DNA of 64,000 bases, taken from the NCBI RefSeq assembly GCF_051401765.1, contig NC_135068.1, positions 1 to 64,000 on the forward strand, given 5' to 3'. A model generated the notes under the pieces. It had not been told where the DNA came from, made no database searches, and worked only from the letters and a program-made list of their open reading frames with translations. Position numbers and translations under genes: made by a program. The stretch comes from Calliopsis andreniformis. Its lineage: Eukaryota > Arthropoda > Insecta > Hymenoptera > Andrenidae. Positions 30,906 to 43,800 of the stretch are shown here, piece after piece; position 1 is the stretch's first letter, and the number at the start of each line of letters is the position of its first letter.

Positions 30906-33465
30906 GTAATCAATCCTCAATACCTTAATCTTTAGTACTTAATCGTCAATATCTTAATCTTTAGTACTTAATCCACAATCCTCAATTATTAATACTCAAT
31001 CCACAATCACCAACCCTCATTCCTCAATCCACGTAAATCGACAATCCGCATACATCTGTCATCTATCCTCAATCGTCAATCCTCAATCCTCAATCCTTAA
31101 TCCTCAATCCTCAATTCTCAATCTTCTATCCCCAATCCCCAATCCTGAATCCTCCAGTCTCTATTTGCTAACCTCGATCCTCCAACCTCAATCATCAATC
31201 CTCAAACCTCAATCCTCAATACCCAATCCTCAATCCTCAATCCTCAATCCTCAATCCTGAACCGTCAATTCTCAATCCTCCATCTTCAGTCCTCAATCCT
31301 CAGTCCTCAATTCTCAATCCACAATTCTCCATCCTCAGTCCTCAACCCTCAATCCCCAATTCTCAATCCTCAATCCTCAATTCTCAATCCTCAAGCTTCA
31401 GTCCTCAATCTTCAATACTCAATCCTCAAACTTCAAACATTAATCCCCAATCCTCAGTCCTCAAACATCAATCCTCAATATTCGATGCTCAATCCTCAAT
31501 TCACGACACTCAATCCTCAACTCTCAGTCCTCAATCCTCAATCCTCAATCCTGAATCCTCAATCTACAATCCTCAATCCTCAACCGTCAACACTCAATCC
31601 TCAATCCTCAATCGTCAATCCTGAATAAAATATCCTCAATTTTCAGTTTTCAGTACTCAATCCTCAATATCCAAATCTCAATCTACAAACAACAATTCTC
31701 AACACTCAATCCTCAACCATCAGTCCTAAATCTTCAATCCTCAATCCTCAATCCTCAATCCTCAGTCTCCAATCCTCAATCCTCAATCCTCAATCCTCAA
31801 TCCTCAATCCGCAATCCTCAATCCGCAATCCTCAATCCTCAATCCTCAGTCCTCAATCCTCAATCCTCAGTCCTCAATACTCAATCCTCTATACAATATC
31901 CTGAATTCTCAGTCTTCAGTCCATAGTCATCAATCCTCAATCATCAAACATCAATCCTCAATCATCCAGGCTCAATGTTCCATACTAAATCCTCAATACC
32001 CAATCCTCAATTCTCAACACTCAATAAAATATCCTCAGTTCTCAGTTTTCGAACCTCAATTCTCAATGCTCAATCCTCAATCTTCAAGCCCCAATCCTCA
32101 ATCCTCAATACTCAATACTCAAACCACAACACACAATCCTCAACCCTCGATCCTTATTCCTCAATCCTCAACCCTCAATCCTCAGTCCTCAATGTTCAAT
32201 CGGCAATCCTCATTCCTCAATCCTCAGTCCTCAGTCCTTAGTCCTCAATCCTCTATACAATATCCTCAATTCTCAGTCTTCAGTCCATAATCATCAATCC
32301 TCAATCATCAAACCTCAATCCTCAATCATCCAGGCTCAATGTTCCATACTAAATCCTCAATACTCAATCCTCAATTCTCAACCCTCAATAATATATCCTC
32401 AGTTCTCAGTTTTCGCACCTCAATTCTCAATGCTCAATCGTCAATCTTCAAGCCTCAATCCTCAATCCTCAATATTCAAATCTCAATCCTCAAACCTCAA
32501 TCCTCAATGCTCAATCCTCACTCCTCAATCCTCAATCCTCAATCCTCAATCCTTAGTCCACAACCTTCAATTCTCAATATTCAATGCCCAATCCCCAATT
32601 CACAGCACTCCGTCCTCAATCATCAGTACTCAATTCTCAATCCTCAACAGAATATCCTCAATTCTCAGTTTTCAATACTCGATCCTCAATCTTCAATATT
32701 CAAATCTCAATCCTCAAACCCTATTCCTCAATGCTCAATCCTCAATCCTCAATCCTCAGTCCACAAACTTCACTCCTCAATATTCAGTGCTCAATCGTCA
32801 ATTCACAGCACTCAATCCTCAATCATGAGTACTTAATTCTCAATCCTCAACCCTCTATCCTCAACCCTCAATGTTCAATCCTCAATCCTCAATGTTCAAC
32901 CCTCAATCCTCAAGCCTCACTCCTCAAACCTCAATCCTCAATCTTCAAACCACAATCCTCAAAGTCAATACTCAATGTTCAATTCTCACTGCTCAATCCT
33001 CAATCCTCAATCCTCAACACTCAGTCCTCAAACCCCAACCCTTAGTCCTCAATTCTGAGTCTCAGACATAAATCCTCAATCCCCAATTCTCAATCCTCAA
33101 TCCTAAATCCTCAATCCTCTATACTCAATCCTCAATCCTCAATCCTCGATCCTCAATCCTCAATCCTCAATCCTCAGTCCTCAAACTTCAATCCTCAATA
33201 TTCAATGCTCAATCCTCAATGCTCAATCCTCAATCCTCATTCCTCAGTCCTCGACACTCAATCCTCATTCCTCAATCCTCAATCCTCAATCCTCGATGCT
33301 CAATCCTCAATCCTCAATCCTCAATCCACAATCCTCAATCCTCTATCCTCATTCCTTAATCCTCAATAGTCAATTCTTAATCCTCAATCTTCAATCCTCA
33401 ATCCTTAATCCTCGATCCTCAATCCTCAATCCTCAATCCTCAATCCTCAATTCTCAATCCTCATT
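30906..33465. repeat. CCTCAAT heptamer satellite, about 2.5 kb
   Basis: Tandem CCTCAAT units, with variants such as CCTCAGT, TCTCAAT and CCACAAT, run almost without break. Several longer blocks are themselves repeated: the stretch around 31966-32060 recurs at 32330-32420. Because seven is not divisible by three, every plus-strand frame reads the same heptapeptide (SSILNPQ) and the plus strand has few stops, which creates long spurious open frames. The complementary strand (ATTGAGG) has a TGA in each frame. The strand asymmetry is strong. Confidence 0.95.
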
Positions 33466-33982
33466 GGAATACCCTGGATTAGAATACCCTGAACAATGGT
33501 ATCGCTATCTCGAACTGGTCCAAAAATATCTAAATGCGACGCCAAACAGGAGCATCGATACTTCACCCTTTAATCTATTATTTGGTGCGCCGACGAGAAT
33601 CCAAGAAAACCAATCGGTATGGTCGATTATCGAGGAAGATTGGAGAGGCATGTTCCAGGAAAATCGGAAGGAGTTGGGAAAGCATGCGAAGCAGGCTATC
33701 CTCAAGGTCCAGGAGGAAAATCGAAAAGGCTTCAACAGGAAGCGGACTGCGGCCAAACGGTATGAGGTGGGAGAAATGGTCGCGATCCGTAGGGCACAAT
33801 TCGGTTCAGGCTTAAAATTATACCCTAAATACTTGGGGCCCTATGAGGTACTAAGAGTCCTGAAAAACGATCGTTACGTGGTACGGAAAATCGGTGAGCA
33901 TGAAGGGCCTGACACAACGACTACTGCAGCAGACTCAATGAAACCATGGAGCAGTGTGAAGCCTAGGTTGTCCGGAACGTAG
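33466..33982 (+). pseudogene. Orphan Gypsy integrase C-terminal fragment
   Basis: The frame reads EQWYRYLELVQKYLNATPNR, then TSPFNLLFGAP, a basic coiled stretch, and GPYEVLRVLKNDRYVVRKIG followed by EHEGP and KPW. It aligns end to end with the integrase C-terminus of the Gypsy element at 6807-11003 (SPFSLLFGTR, GPYEITRALRNDRYLVAKVG) but is clearly a different family. The catalytic core is absent. The left end joins the heptamer array after a doubled GAATACCCTG. The right end runs into the 166-bp satellite at about 33955, and the last codons and stop come from the satellite. Confidence 0.85.
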
Positions 33983-36900
33983 AAATGACCATTACAATAA
34001 CACCCGTTGCATCTGATCCTGTCATACGTTCGCAAACCTGTTGTATTTATTTTGTATTTCAATCATGTGCCGACGATATCTAAGGCCCAAACTCATCCAT
34101 CTGGTGATGCAACGTCCTCGGTTGAAGCCTAGGTTGCCTGGAACATTGAAATGACCTTTACGTTCACACTGGTACCAATTATTCCTCTTATACGTTTGAA
34201 AATCTGCTGTATTTATATTGTATTCTAATCCTCTGGCGTTGATTTCTAAGGCCCAAACTCATCCACCTGGAGAGGCGACGCCCTATAGTAAAGCCTAGGT
34301 TGCCCGCATGTAGAAATGACCATTACTTTCGCACTGGTTGCAATTACTCCTCTTATACGATTGAAAATCTGCTGCATTTATATTGTATTTTATGCTCCTG
34401 GCGTTGACTTCTAAGGCCCTAACTATTCGATCTGGTGGAGCAACGCCCTGGAGTGAAGCCTAGCTCACCCGGAACGTAGAAATGACCATTACTTTGACTT
34501 CCGTTGCATCTGCTCCTGTCATGCGTTCGCAAACCTGTTGTATTTATTTTGTATTTTAATCTTGTGGCGATGATTTCTTAGTTCCGAACTCATCCACCTG
34601 CTGAGGCAACGCCCTAGAGTGAAGCCTAGGTTGCCAGCATGTAGAAATGATCATTACTTTCACACTGGTTGCAATTATTCCTGTTATACGGTGGGAAATC
34701 TATTGTATTTATATTGTACTTTATGCTTCTGGCGTTGACTTCTAAGACCCTAACTGTCCGATATGGTGGAGCAACGCCGTACAGTGAAGGCTAGGTTGCT
34801 CGGAATGCAGAAATGGCCATTACTTTCACACTGATGGCTATTACGCCTTTTAGTCAATTGAAAAACTGTTGAATTTATATTGTATTTTATGCTTCTGGCG
34901 TTGACTTCTAAGGCCCTAACTATTCGATCTGATGGGGCAACGCCCTTGGTTGAAGCCTAGGTTGCTCGGAACGTTGAAGTGACCTTTACGTTCATACTGG
35001 TAGCAATTATCCCTCTTATACGATTGAAAATATGCTGTATTTGTATTGTATTTTATTCCTCTGGCGTTGATTTCTGAGGTCCAAACTCATCCACCTGGTG
35101 GTGCAAGACCCTAGAGCGAAGCCTAGGTTGCCCGGGACGTAGAAATGACCATTACTTTCGTACTCGTTGCAATTATTCCTTTTATACGATGGGAAATCTG
35201 TTGTATTTATATTGTATTTCATGCATCTGGCGTTGACTTTTAAGGCCGTAACTATTCGATCTGGTGGAGCAACGCCCTAGAGTGTAGCGTAGCTTGCCCG
35301 GAACGTAGAAATGGCCATTACTTTGACATCCGTTGCAGCTGCCCCTGTCATACGTTCGCAAACCTGTTGTATTTATTTTCTATTTTAATCTTGTGGCGAT
35401 GATATCTAAGGCCCAAACTCATACATCTGGTGAAGCAACGCCCTTGGTTGAAGTCTAGGTTGCACGGAGCGTTGAAATGACCTTTACGTTCACACTGGTA
35501 GCAATTATCCCTCTTATACGGTTGAAAATCTGCTGTATTTGTAGTGTATTTTAATCCTCTGGAGGTTGATATCTGAGGTCCAAACTCATCCACCTTGTAA
35601 TGAAACACCCTAGAGCGAAGCCTAGGTTGCCCGGAACGTAGAAATGTCCATTACTTTCGCACTGGTTGCGATTATTCCTTTTATACGATTCGAAATATGC
35701 TGTATTTATATTGTATTTTATGCTTCTGGCGTTGACATCTAAGGTCCAAACTCATCCACCTGGTGAGGCGTCACCCTAGTGCGAAGCCTAGGTTGCCGGA
35801 ACGTAGAAACGACCATTACTCTCGCACTGGTTGCAATTATTCCTTTTATACGATGGGAAATCTGTTATATTTATGTTGTATTTTACGCTTCTGGCGTTGA
35901 CTTCTAAGGATCCAACTATTCGATCTGGCGGAGCAACGCCCTGGAGTGAAGTCTAGGTTGCCCGGAACGTAGAAATGGCCATTACTTTGACATCCGTTGC
36001 AGCTGCCCCTGTCAGACGTTGGCAAACCTGTTGTATTTAATTTGTATTTTAATCTTGTGACGTTGATTTCTAGGGTCCAAACTCATCCACCTGGTGAGGC
36101 AACGCCCTAGAGTGAAGCCTAGGTTCCCTGCGCATAGAAATGACCATTAGTTTCGCACTGGTTGCAATTATTCCTTTTATACGATGGGAAATCTGTTGTA
36201 TTTATATTGTATTTTATGCTTCTGGCGTTGACTTCAAAGGCCCTAACTATTCGATCTGATGGGGCAACGCCCTGGAGTGAAGTCTAGGTTGCCCGGAACG
36301 TAGAAATGGCCATTACTTTGACATCCGTTGCAGCTGCCCCTGTCATACGTTGGCAAACCTGTTGTATTTAATTTGTATTTGAATCTTGTGACGTTGATTT
36401 CTAGGGTCCAAACTCATCCACCTGGTGATGAAACACCCTAGAGCGAAGCCTAGGTTGCCCGGAACGTCGAAATGACCATTACTTTCGCACTGGTTGCGAT
36501 TATTCCTTTTATACGATGGGAAATATGCTGTATTTATATTGTATTTTATGCTTCTGGCGTTGACTTCTAAGGTCCAAACTCATACACCTGGTGAGGCGTC
36601 ACCCTAGAGCGAAGTCTAGGTTGCCCGGAACGTCGAAATTACCATTACTTTCGCACTGGTTGCAAATATTCCTTTTATACGATGGGAAATCTGTTGTATT
36701 TATGTTGTATTTTATGCTTCTGGCGTTGACCTCTAAGGATCTGACTATTCGATCTGGTGGAGCAACGCCCTGAAGTGAACAGTGAGCTGCCCGGAACGTA
36801 GAAATGACCATTACTTTGACTCCAGTTGCATCTGCCCACGTCATACGTTCGCAAACCTGTTGTATTTATTTTGTATTTTATTCTTGTGGCGATGATTTCT

Positions 36901-37880
36901 AAGGCCCAAACTCATCCATCTGGTGAAGCAACGCCCTTGGTTGAAGTCTGGGTTGCCCGCAACGTTGAAATGAATTTTACGTTAACACGGGTAGCAATTA
37001 TTCCTCTTATACGATTGAAAATCTGCTGGATTTATATTGTACTTTATGCTCCTGGCGTCGACTTCTAAGGCCCTAACTCTTCGATCTGGAGGAGGAACGC
37101 CGTAGAGTGAAGGCAAGGTTGTCCAGAATGTAGAAATGGCCATTACTTTCACACTGATGGCAATTGCTCCTTTTATTCAATTGAAAAACTATTGAATTTA
37201 TATTGTACTTCATGCTTCTGGCGTTGACTTCTAAGGCCCTAACTATTCGATCTGGTGGTGCATCGCCCTAGAGTGAAGCCTAGGTTGCCCAGAACGTAGA
37301 AGTGACCATTACTTTGATACCCGTTGTATCTGCACGTGTCACACGTTCGCAAACCTGTTGTATTTATTTTGTATCTTAATCTTGTGGCGATGATTTCTGA
37401 GACCCAAACTCATCCATCTGGTGAAGCAACGCCCTTGGTTGAGGCCTAGGTTGCCCGGAACGTTGAAATGACCTTTACGTTCACACTGGTAGCAATTATA
37501 CCTCTTATACGATTCAAAATCTGCTGTATTTAAATTGTATTTTATGCTCCTGGCATTGACTTCTAAGGCCCTAACTCTTCCATCTAGATGTGCAATGCCC
37601 TAGTGCGAAGCCTAGGTTGCGCGGAACGTAGAAATGACAATTACTTTGACACCAGCTGCATCTGCCCATGTCATACGTTCGCAAACCTGTTGTATTTATT
37701 TTGTATTTTAATGTTGTGGCGATGATTTCTAAGACCCAAACTCATCCATCTGGTGAAGCAACGCCCTTGGTTGAAGCCTACGTTGCCCGGAACGTTGAAA
37801 TGACCTTTACGTTCACACTGGTAGCAATTATTCCTCTTATACGATTGAAAATCTGCTGTATTTATATTGTATTTTAATCC

Positions 37881-40800
37881 CCTGGCGTTAATTTCTAGGG
37901 TCCAAACTCATCCACCTGGTGAGGCAACGCCCGAGAGCGAAGCCTAGGTGGCCCTCACGTAGTAATGACCATTACTTTAGCGCTGGTTGTAATTACTCCT
38001 TTTATACGGTGTGAAATCTGTTGTATTTATATCGTATTTTATGCTCCTGGCGTTGGCTTCTAAGGCCCTAATGATTCGATCTGGCGGAGCAACGCTCTAT
38101 AGTGAAGCCTAGCTTGCCCGGAACGTAGAACTGACCATTACTTTGACATCCGTTGCATCTGCTCCTGTCATACGTTCGCAAACCTGCTGTGTTAATTGAT
38201 ATTTTAATCATGTGGTGATGATTTCTGAGCACCGAACTCATCCATCTGGTGAACCAACGCGCTTGGTTGAAGCCTCGGTTGCCCGGAACGTTGAAAAGAC
38301 CTTTACGTTCACACTGGTAGCAATTATTCCTCTAATGCGATTGAAAATCTGCTGTATTTATATTGAATTTTATGCTCCTGGCGTTGACTTCTAAGGCCCT
38401 AACTCTTCGATCTGGAGGAGCAACGCCGTAGAGTGAAGCCTAGGTTGCCCGGAATGTAGAAATGGCCATTACTTTGACACCAGTTGCATCTGCCCATGTC
38501 ATACGTTCGCAAACCTGTTGTATTTATTTTGTATTTTATTCTTGTGGCGATTATTTCTAAGGCCCAAACTCATCCATCTGGTGAAGCAACGCCCTTGGTT
38601 GAAGTCTAGGTTGCACGGAACGTTGAAATGACCTTTACGTTCACATTGGTAGCAATTATTCCTCTTATACGATAGAAAATCTGCTGTATTTATATTGTAT
38701 TTTAATCCTCTGGCGTTGATTTCTACGGTCCAAACTCATCCACGTGGTGAGGCAACGCCCTAGTGTGATGCCTAGGTTCCCTGCGCGTAGACATGACCAT
38801 TAGTTTCGCACTGGGTGCAATTATTCCTTTTATACGATGGGAAATCTGTTGTATTTATATTGTATTTTACGATTCTGGTGTTGACTTCTAAGGCCCTAAC
38901 TATTCGATCTGATGGAGCAATGCCCTAGAGTGAAGCATAGATTGCCCGGAACGTAGAAGTGACCATTACCTTGACACCCGTTGCATCTGCACCTGTCATA
39001 CGTTCGCAAACCTGTTCTATTCATTTTGTATTTTAATCCTGTGGCGATGATTTCTAAGGCCCAAGCGCACGCATCTGGTGAAGCAACGCCCTTGGTTGAA
39101 GCCTAGGTTGCACGGAGCGTTGAAGTGACCTTAACGTTCACACTGGTAGCAATTATCCCTCTTATACGATTGAGAATCTGCTGTATTTGTATTGTATATG
39201 AATCCTCTGGCGTTGATAAATGAGGTCCAAACTCATCCACCTGGTGATGAAACACCCTAGAGCGAAGCCTAGGTTGCCCGGAAAGTAGAAATGTCCATTA
39301 CTTTCGCACTGGTTGCGATTATTCCTTTTATACGATTCGAAATATGCTGTATTTATATTGTATTTTATGCTTCTGGCGTTGACATCTAAGGTCCAAACTC
39401 ATCCACCTGGTGAGGTGTCACCCTAGTGCGAAGCCTAGGTTGCCCGGAACGTAGAAACGACCATTACTTTCGCACTGGTTGCAATTATTCCTTTTATACG
39501 ATGGGAAATCTTTTACATTTATGTTGTATTTTATGCTTCTGGCGTTGACTTCTAAGGATCCAACTATTCGATCTGGCGGAGCAACGCCCTGGAGTGAAGT
39601 CTAGGTTGCCCGGAACGTAGAAATGGCCATTACTTTGACATCCGTTGCAGCTGCCCCTGTCATACGTTGGCAAACCTGGTGTATTTAATTTGTATTTTAA
39701 TCTTGTGACGTTGATTTCTAGGGTCCAAACTCATCCACCTGGTGAGGCAACGCCCTAGAGTGAAGCCTAGGTTCCCTGCGCGTAGAAATGACCATTAGTT
39801 TCGCACTGGTTGCAATTATTCCTTTTATACGATGGGAAATCTGTTGTATTTATATTGTATTTTATGCTTCTGGCGTTGACTTCAAAGGCCATAACTATTC
39901 GATCTGATGGGGCAACGCCCTGGAGTGAAGTCTAGGTTGCCCGGAACGTAGAAATGGCCATTACTTTGACATCCGTTGCAGCTGCCCCTGTCATACGTGT
40001 TCAAACCTGTTGCATTTATTTTGTATTTTAATCTTGTGGCGATGATTTCTAAGACCCAAACTCATCCACATTGTGAAGCAGCGCCCTTGGTTGAAGCCTA
40101 GGTTGCCCGGAACGTTGAAATGACCTTTACGTTCACACTGGTAGCAATTATTACTCTTATACGATTGAAAATCTGCTGTATTTATATTGTATTTTAATCC
40201 CCTGGCGTTAATATCTAGGGTCCAAACTCATCCACCTGGTGAGGCAACGCCCGAGAGCGAAGCCTAGGTGGCCCTCACGTAGTAATGACCATTACTTTAG
40301 CGCTGGTTGCAATTACTCCTTTTATACGATGTGAAATCTGTTGTATTTATATCGTATTTTATGCTCCTGGCGTTGGCTTCTAAGGCACTAATGATTCGAT
40401 CTGGCGGAGCAACGCTCTATAGTGAAGCCTAGCTTGCCCGGAACGTAGAAATGACCATTACTTTGACATCCGTTGCATCTGCTCCTGTCATACGTTCGCA
40501 AACCTGCTGTATTAATTGATATTTTAATCATGTGGTGATGATTTCTGAGCACCGAACTCATCTATCTGGTGAACCAACGCGCCTGGTTGAAGCCTCGGTT
40601 GCCCGGAACGCTGAAAAGACCTTTACGTTCACACTGGTAGCAATTATTCCTCTAATACGATTGAAAATCTGCTGTATTTATATTGTATTTTATGCTCCTG
40701 GCGTTGACTTCTAAGGCCCTAACTCTTCGATCTGGAGGAGCAACGCCGTAGAGTGAAGTCTAGGTTGCCCGGAATGTAGAAATGGCCATTACATATACAC

Positions 40801-43800
40801 GGATGGCAATTACTCCTTTTATTCAATTGGAAAACTGTTGAATTTATATTGTATTTTATGCTTCTGGCATTGACTTCTAAGGCCCTCACTATTCGATCTG
40901 GAGGTGCATCGCCCTGGAGTGAAGCCTAGGTTGCCCGGAACGTAGAAATGACCATTACCTTGACACCGCTGCGTCTGCCCCTGTCACACGTTCGCAAACC
41001 TGTTGTATTTATTTTGTATTTTAATCTTGGGGCGATGATTTCTAAGACCCGAACTCATCCATCTGGTGAAGCATCGCCCTTTGTTGAGGCCTAGGTTGCA
41101 CGGAACGTTGAAATGACCTTTACGTTCACACTGGTAGCAATTATACCTCTTATACGATTCAAAATCTGCTGTATTTAAGTTGTATTTTATGCTCCTGGCA
41201 TTGACTTCTAAGGCCCTAACTCTTCCATCTGGAGGTGCAACGCCCTAGTGTGAAACCTAGGTTGCCCGGAACGTAGAAATGACAATTACTTTGACACCGG
41301 CTGCATCTGCCCATGTCATACGTTCGCAAACCTGTTGTATTTATTTTGTATTTTAATGTTGAGGCAATGATTTCTAAGACCCAAACTCATCCATCTGGTG
41401 AAGCAACGCCCTTGGTTGAAGCCTAGGTTGCCCGGAACGTTGAAGTGACCTCGACGTTCACACTGGTAGCAATTATTCCTCTTATACGATTCAAAATCTG
41501 CTGTATTTATATTGTATTTTATGCCTCTGGCGTTGATTTCTTAGAACCTAACTATTCGATCTGGTGGAGCAACGCCCTAGAGTTTAGCCTAGCTTGCCCG
41601 GAACGTAGAAATGACCATTACTTTGACACCGCTGAATCTGCCCATGTCATACGTGCGCAAACCTGTTGCATTTATTTTGTACTTTAATCTTGTGGCGATG
41701 ATTTCTAAGACCCAAACTCATCCACCTTGTGAAGCAACGCCCTTGGTTGAAGCCTAGGTTGCCCTGAACGTTGAAAGGACCTTCACATTCACACTGGTAG
41801 CAATTATTCCTCTTATACGATTGAAATTCTGCTGTATTTGTATTGAGTTTTATGCTCCTGGCGTTGACTTCTAAGGCTTTAACTGTTCGATCTGGAGGAG
41901 CAACGCCGTACAGTGAAGCCTAGGTTGCCCGGAATGTAGAAATGACCATTACATACACACTGATGGCAATTACTCCTTCTTTCAATGTAAAAACTGTTGA
42001 ATTTATATTGTATTTTACGCTTCTGGCGTAGACTTCTAAGGCCCTAACTATTCGATCTGGTGGTGCATCGCCCTAGAGTGAAGCCTAGGGTGCCCAGAAC
42101 GCAGAAGTGACCAGTACTTTGACTCTCGTTGCATCTGCCCCTGTCACACGTTCTCAAACCTGATGTATTTATTTTGTATTTTAATCTTGGGGCGATGATT
42201 TCTAAGACCCAAAGTCATCCATCTGGTGAAGCACCGCCCTTGGTTGAGGCCTAGGTTGCACGGAACGTTGAAATGACCTCTACGTTCACACTGGTAGCAA
42301 TTATTCCTCTTATACGATTCAAAATCTGCTGTATTTATAGTGTATTTTAATACCCTGGCGTTAATTTCTATGGTCCAAACTCAGCCACATGGTGAGGCAA
42401 CACCCTAGAGCGAAGCCTATGTTGCCCGCACGTAGAAATGACCATTACTCTAGCGCTGGTTGTAATTATTCCTTTTATACGATGGGAAATCTGTTGTATT
42501 AATATTGTATTTTATGCTTCTGGCGTTGACTTCTAAGGCACTAACTATTCGATCTGGTGGTGCATCGCCCGAGAGTGAAGCCCAGGTTGCCCAGAACGTA
42601 GAAGAGACCATTACTTTGACAGCCGTTGCATCTGCCCCTGTCATACGTTCGCAAATCTGTTGTATTTATTTTGTATTTTAATCTTGTGGCGACGGTTTCT
42701 AAGGCCCAAACTCATCCATCTGGTGAAGCAACGCCCTTGGTTGAGGCCTAGGTTGCCCGGAACGTTGAAATGACCTTTACGTTCACACTGGTAGCAATTA
42801 TACCTCTTATACGATTCAAAATCTGCTGTATTTAAATTGTATTTTATGCTCCTGGCATTGACTTCTAAGGCCCTAACTCTTCCATCTGGAGGTGCAACGC
42901 CCTAGTGTGAAGCCTAGGTGGCCCGGAACGTAGAAATGACAATTACGTTGACACCCGCTTCATCTGCCCATGTCATACGTTCGCAAACCTGTTGTATTTA
43001 TTTTGTATTTGAATCATGTGGCGATGATTTCTGAGGACCAAGCTCATCCATCTGGTGAAGCAACGCGCTTGGTTGAAACCTAGGTTGCCCGGACCGATGA
43101 AATGACCTTAACGTTCACAATGGTAGCAATTATACCTCTTATACCATTGAAAATCTGCTGTATTTATATTGTATTTCAATCCCCTGGCGTTAATTTCTAG
43201 GGTCCAACCTCATCCACCTGGTGAGGCAACGCCCGAGAGCGAAGCCTAGGTGGCCCTCACGTAGTAATGACCATTACTTTAGCGCTGGTTGTAATTATTC
43301 CTTTTATACGATGTGAAATCTGTTGTATTTATATCGTGTTTTATGCTCCTGGCGTTGGCTTCTAAGGCCCTAATGATTCGATCTGGCGGAGCAACGCTCT
43401 ATAGTGAAGCCTAGCTTGCCCGGAACGTAGAAATGACCATTACTTTGACATCCGTTGCATCTGCTCCTGTCATACGTTCGCAAACCTGCTGTATTAATTG
43501 ATATTTTAATCATGTGGTGATGATTTCTGAGCACCGAACTCATCCATCTGGTGAACCAACGCGCTTGGTTGAAGCCTCGGTTGCCCGGAACGTTGAAAAG
43601 ACCTTTACGTTCACACTGGTAGGAATTATTCCTCTAATACGATTGAAAATCTGCTGTATTTAAATTGTATTTTATGCTCCTGGCATTGACTTCTAAGGCC
43701 CTAACTCTTCCATCTGGAGGTGGAACGCCCTAGTGTGAAGCCTAGGTTGCCCGGAACGTAGAAATGACAATTACTTTGACACCGGCTGCATCTGCCCATG

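Noticed and set aside
31975..33071. Long Ser/Asn/Pro/Gln open frames in the heptamer array
   Set aside because: A 7-bp repeat without stops gives the same heptapeptide in every plus frame. Not genes.
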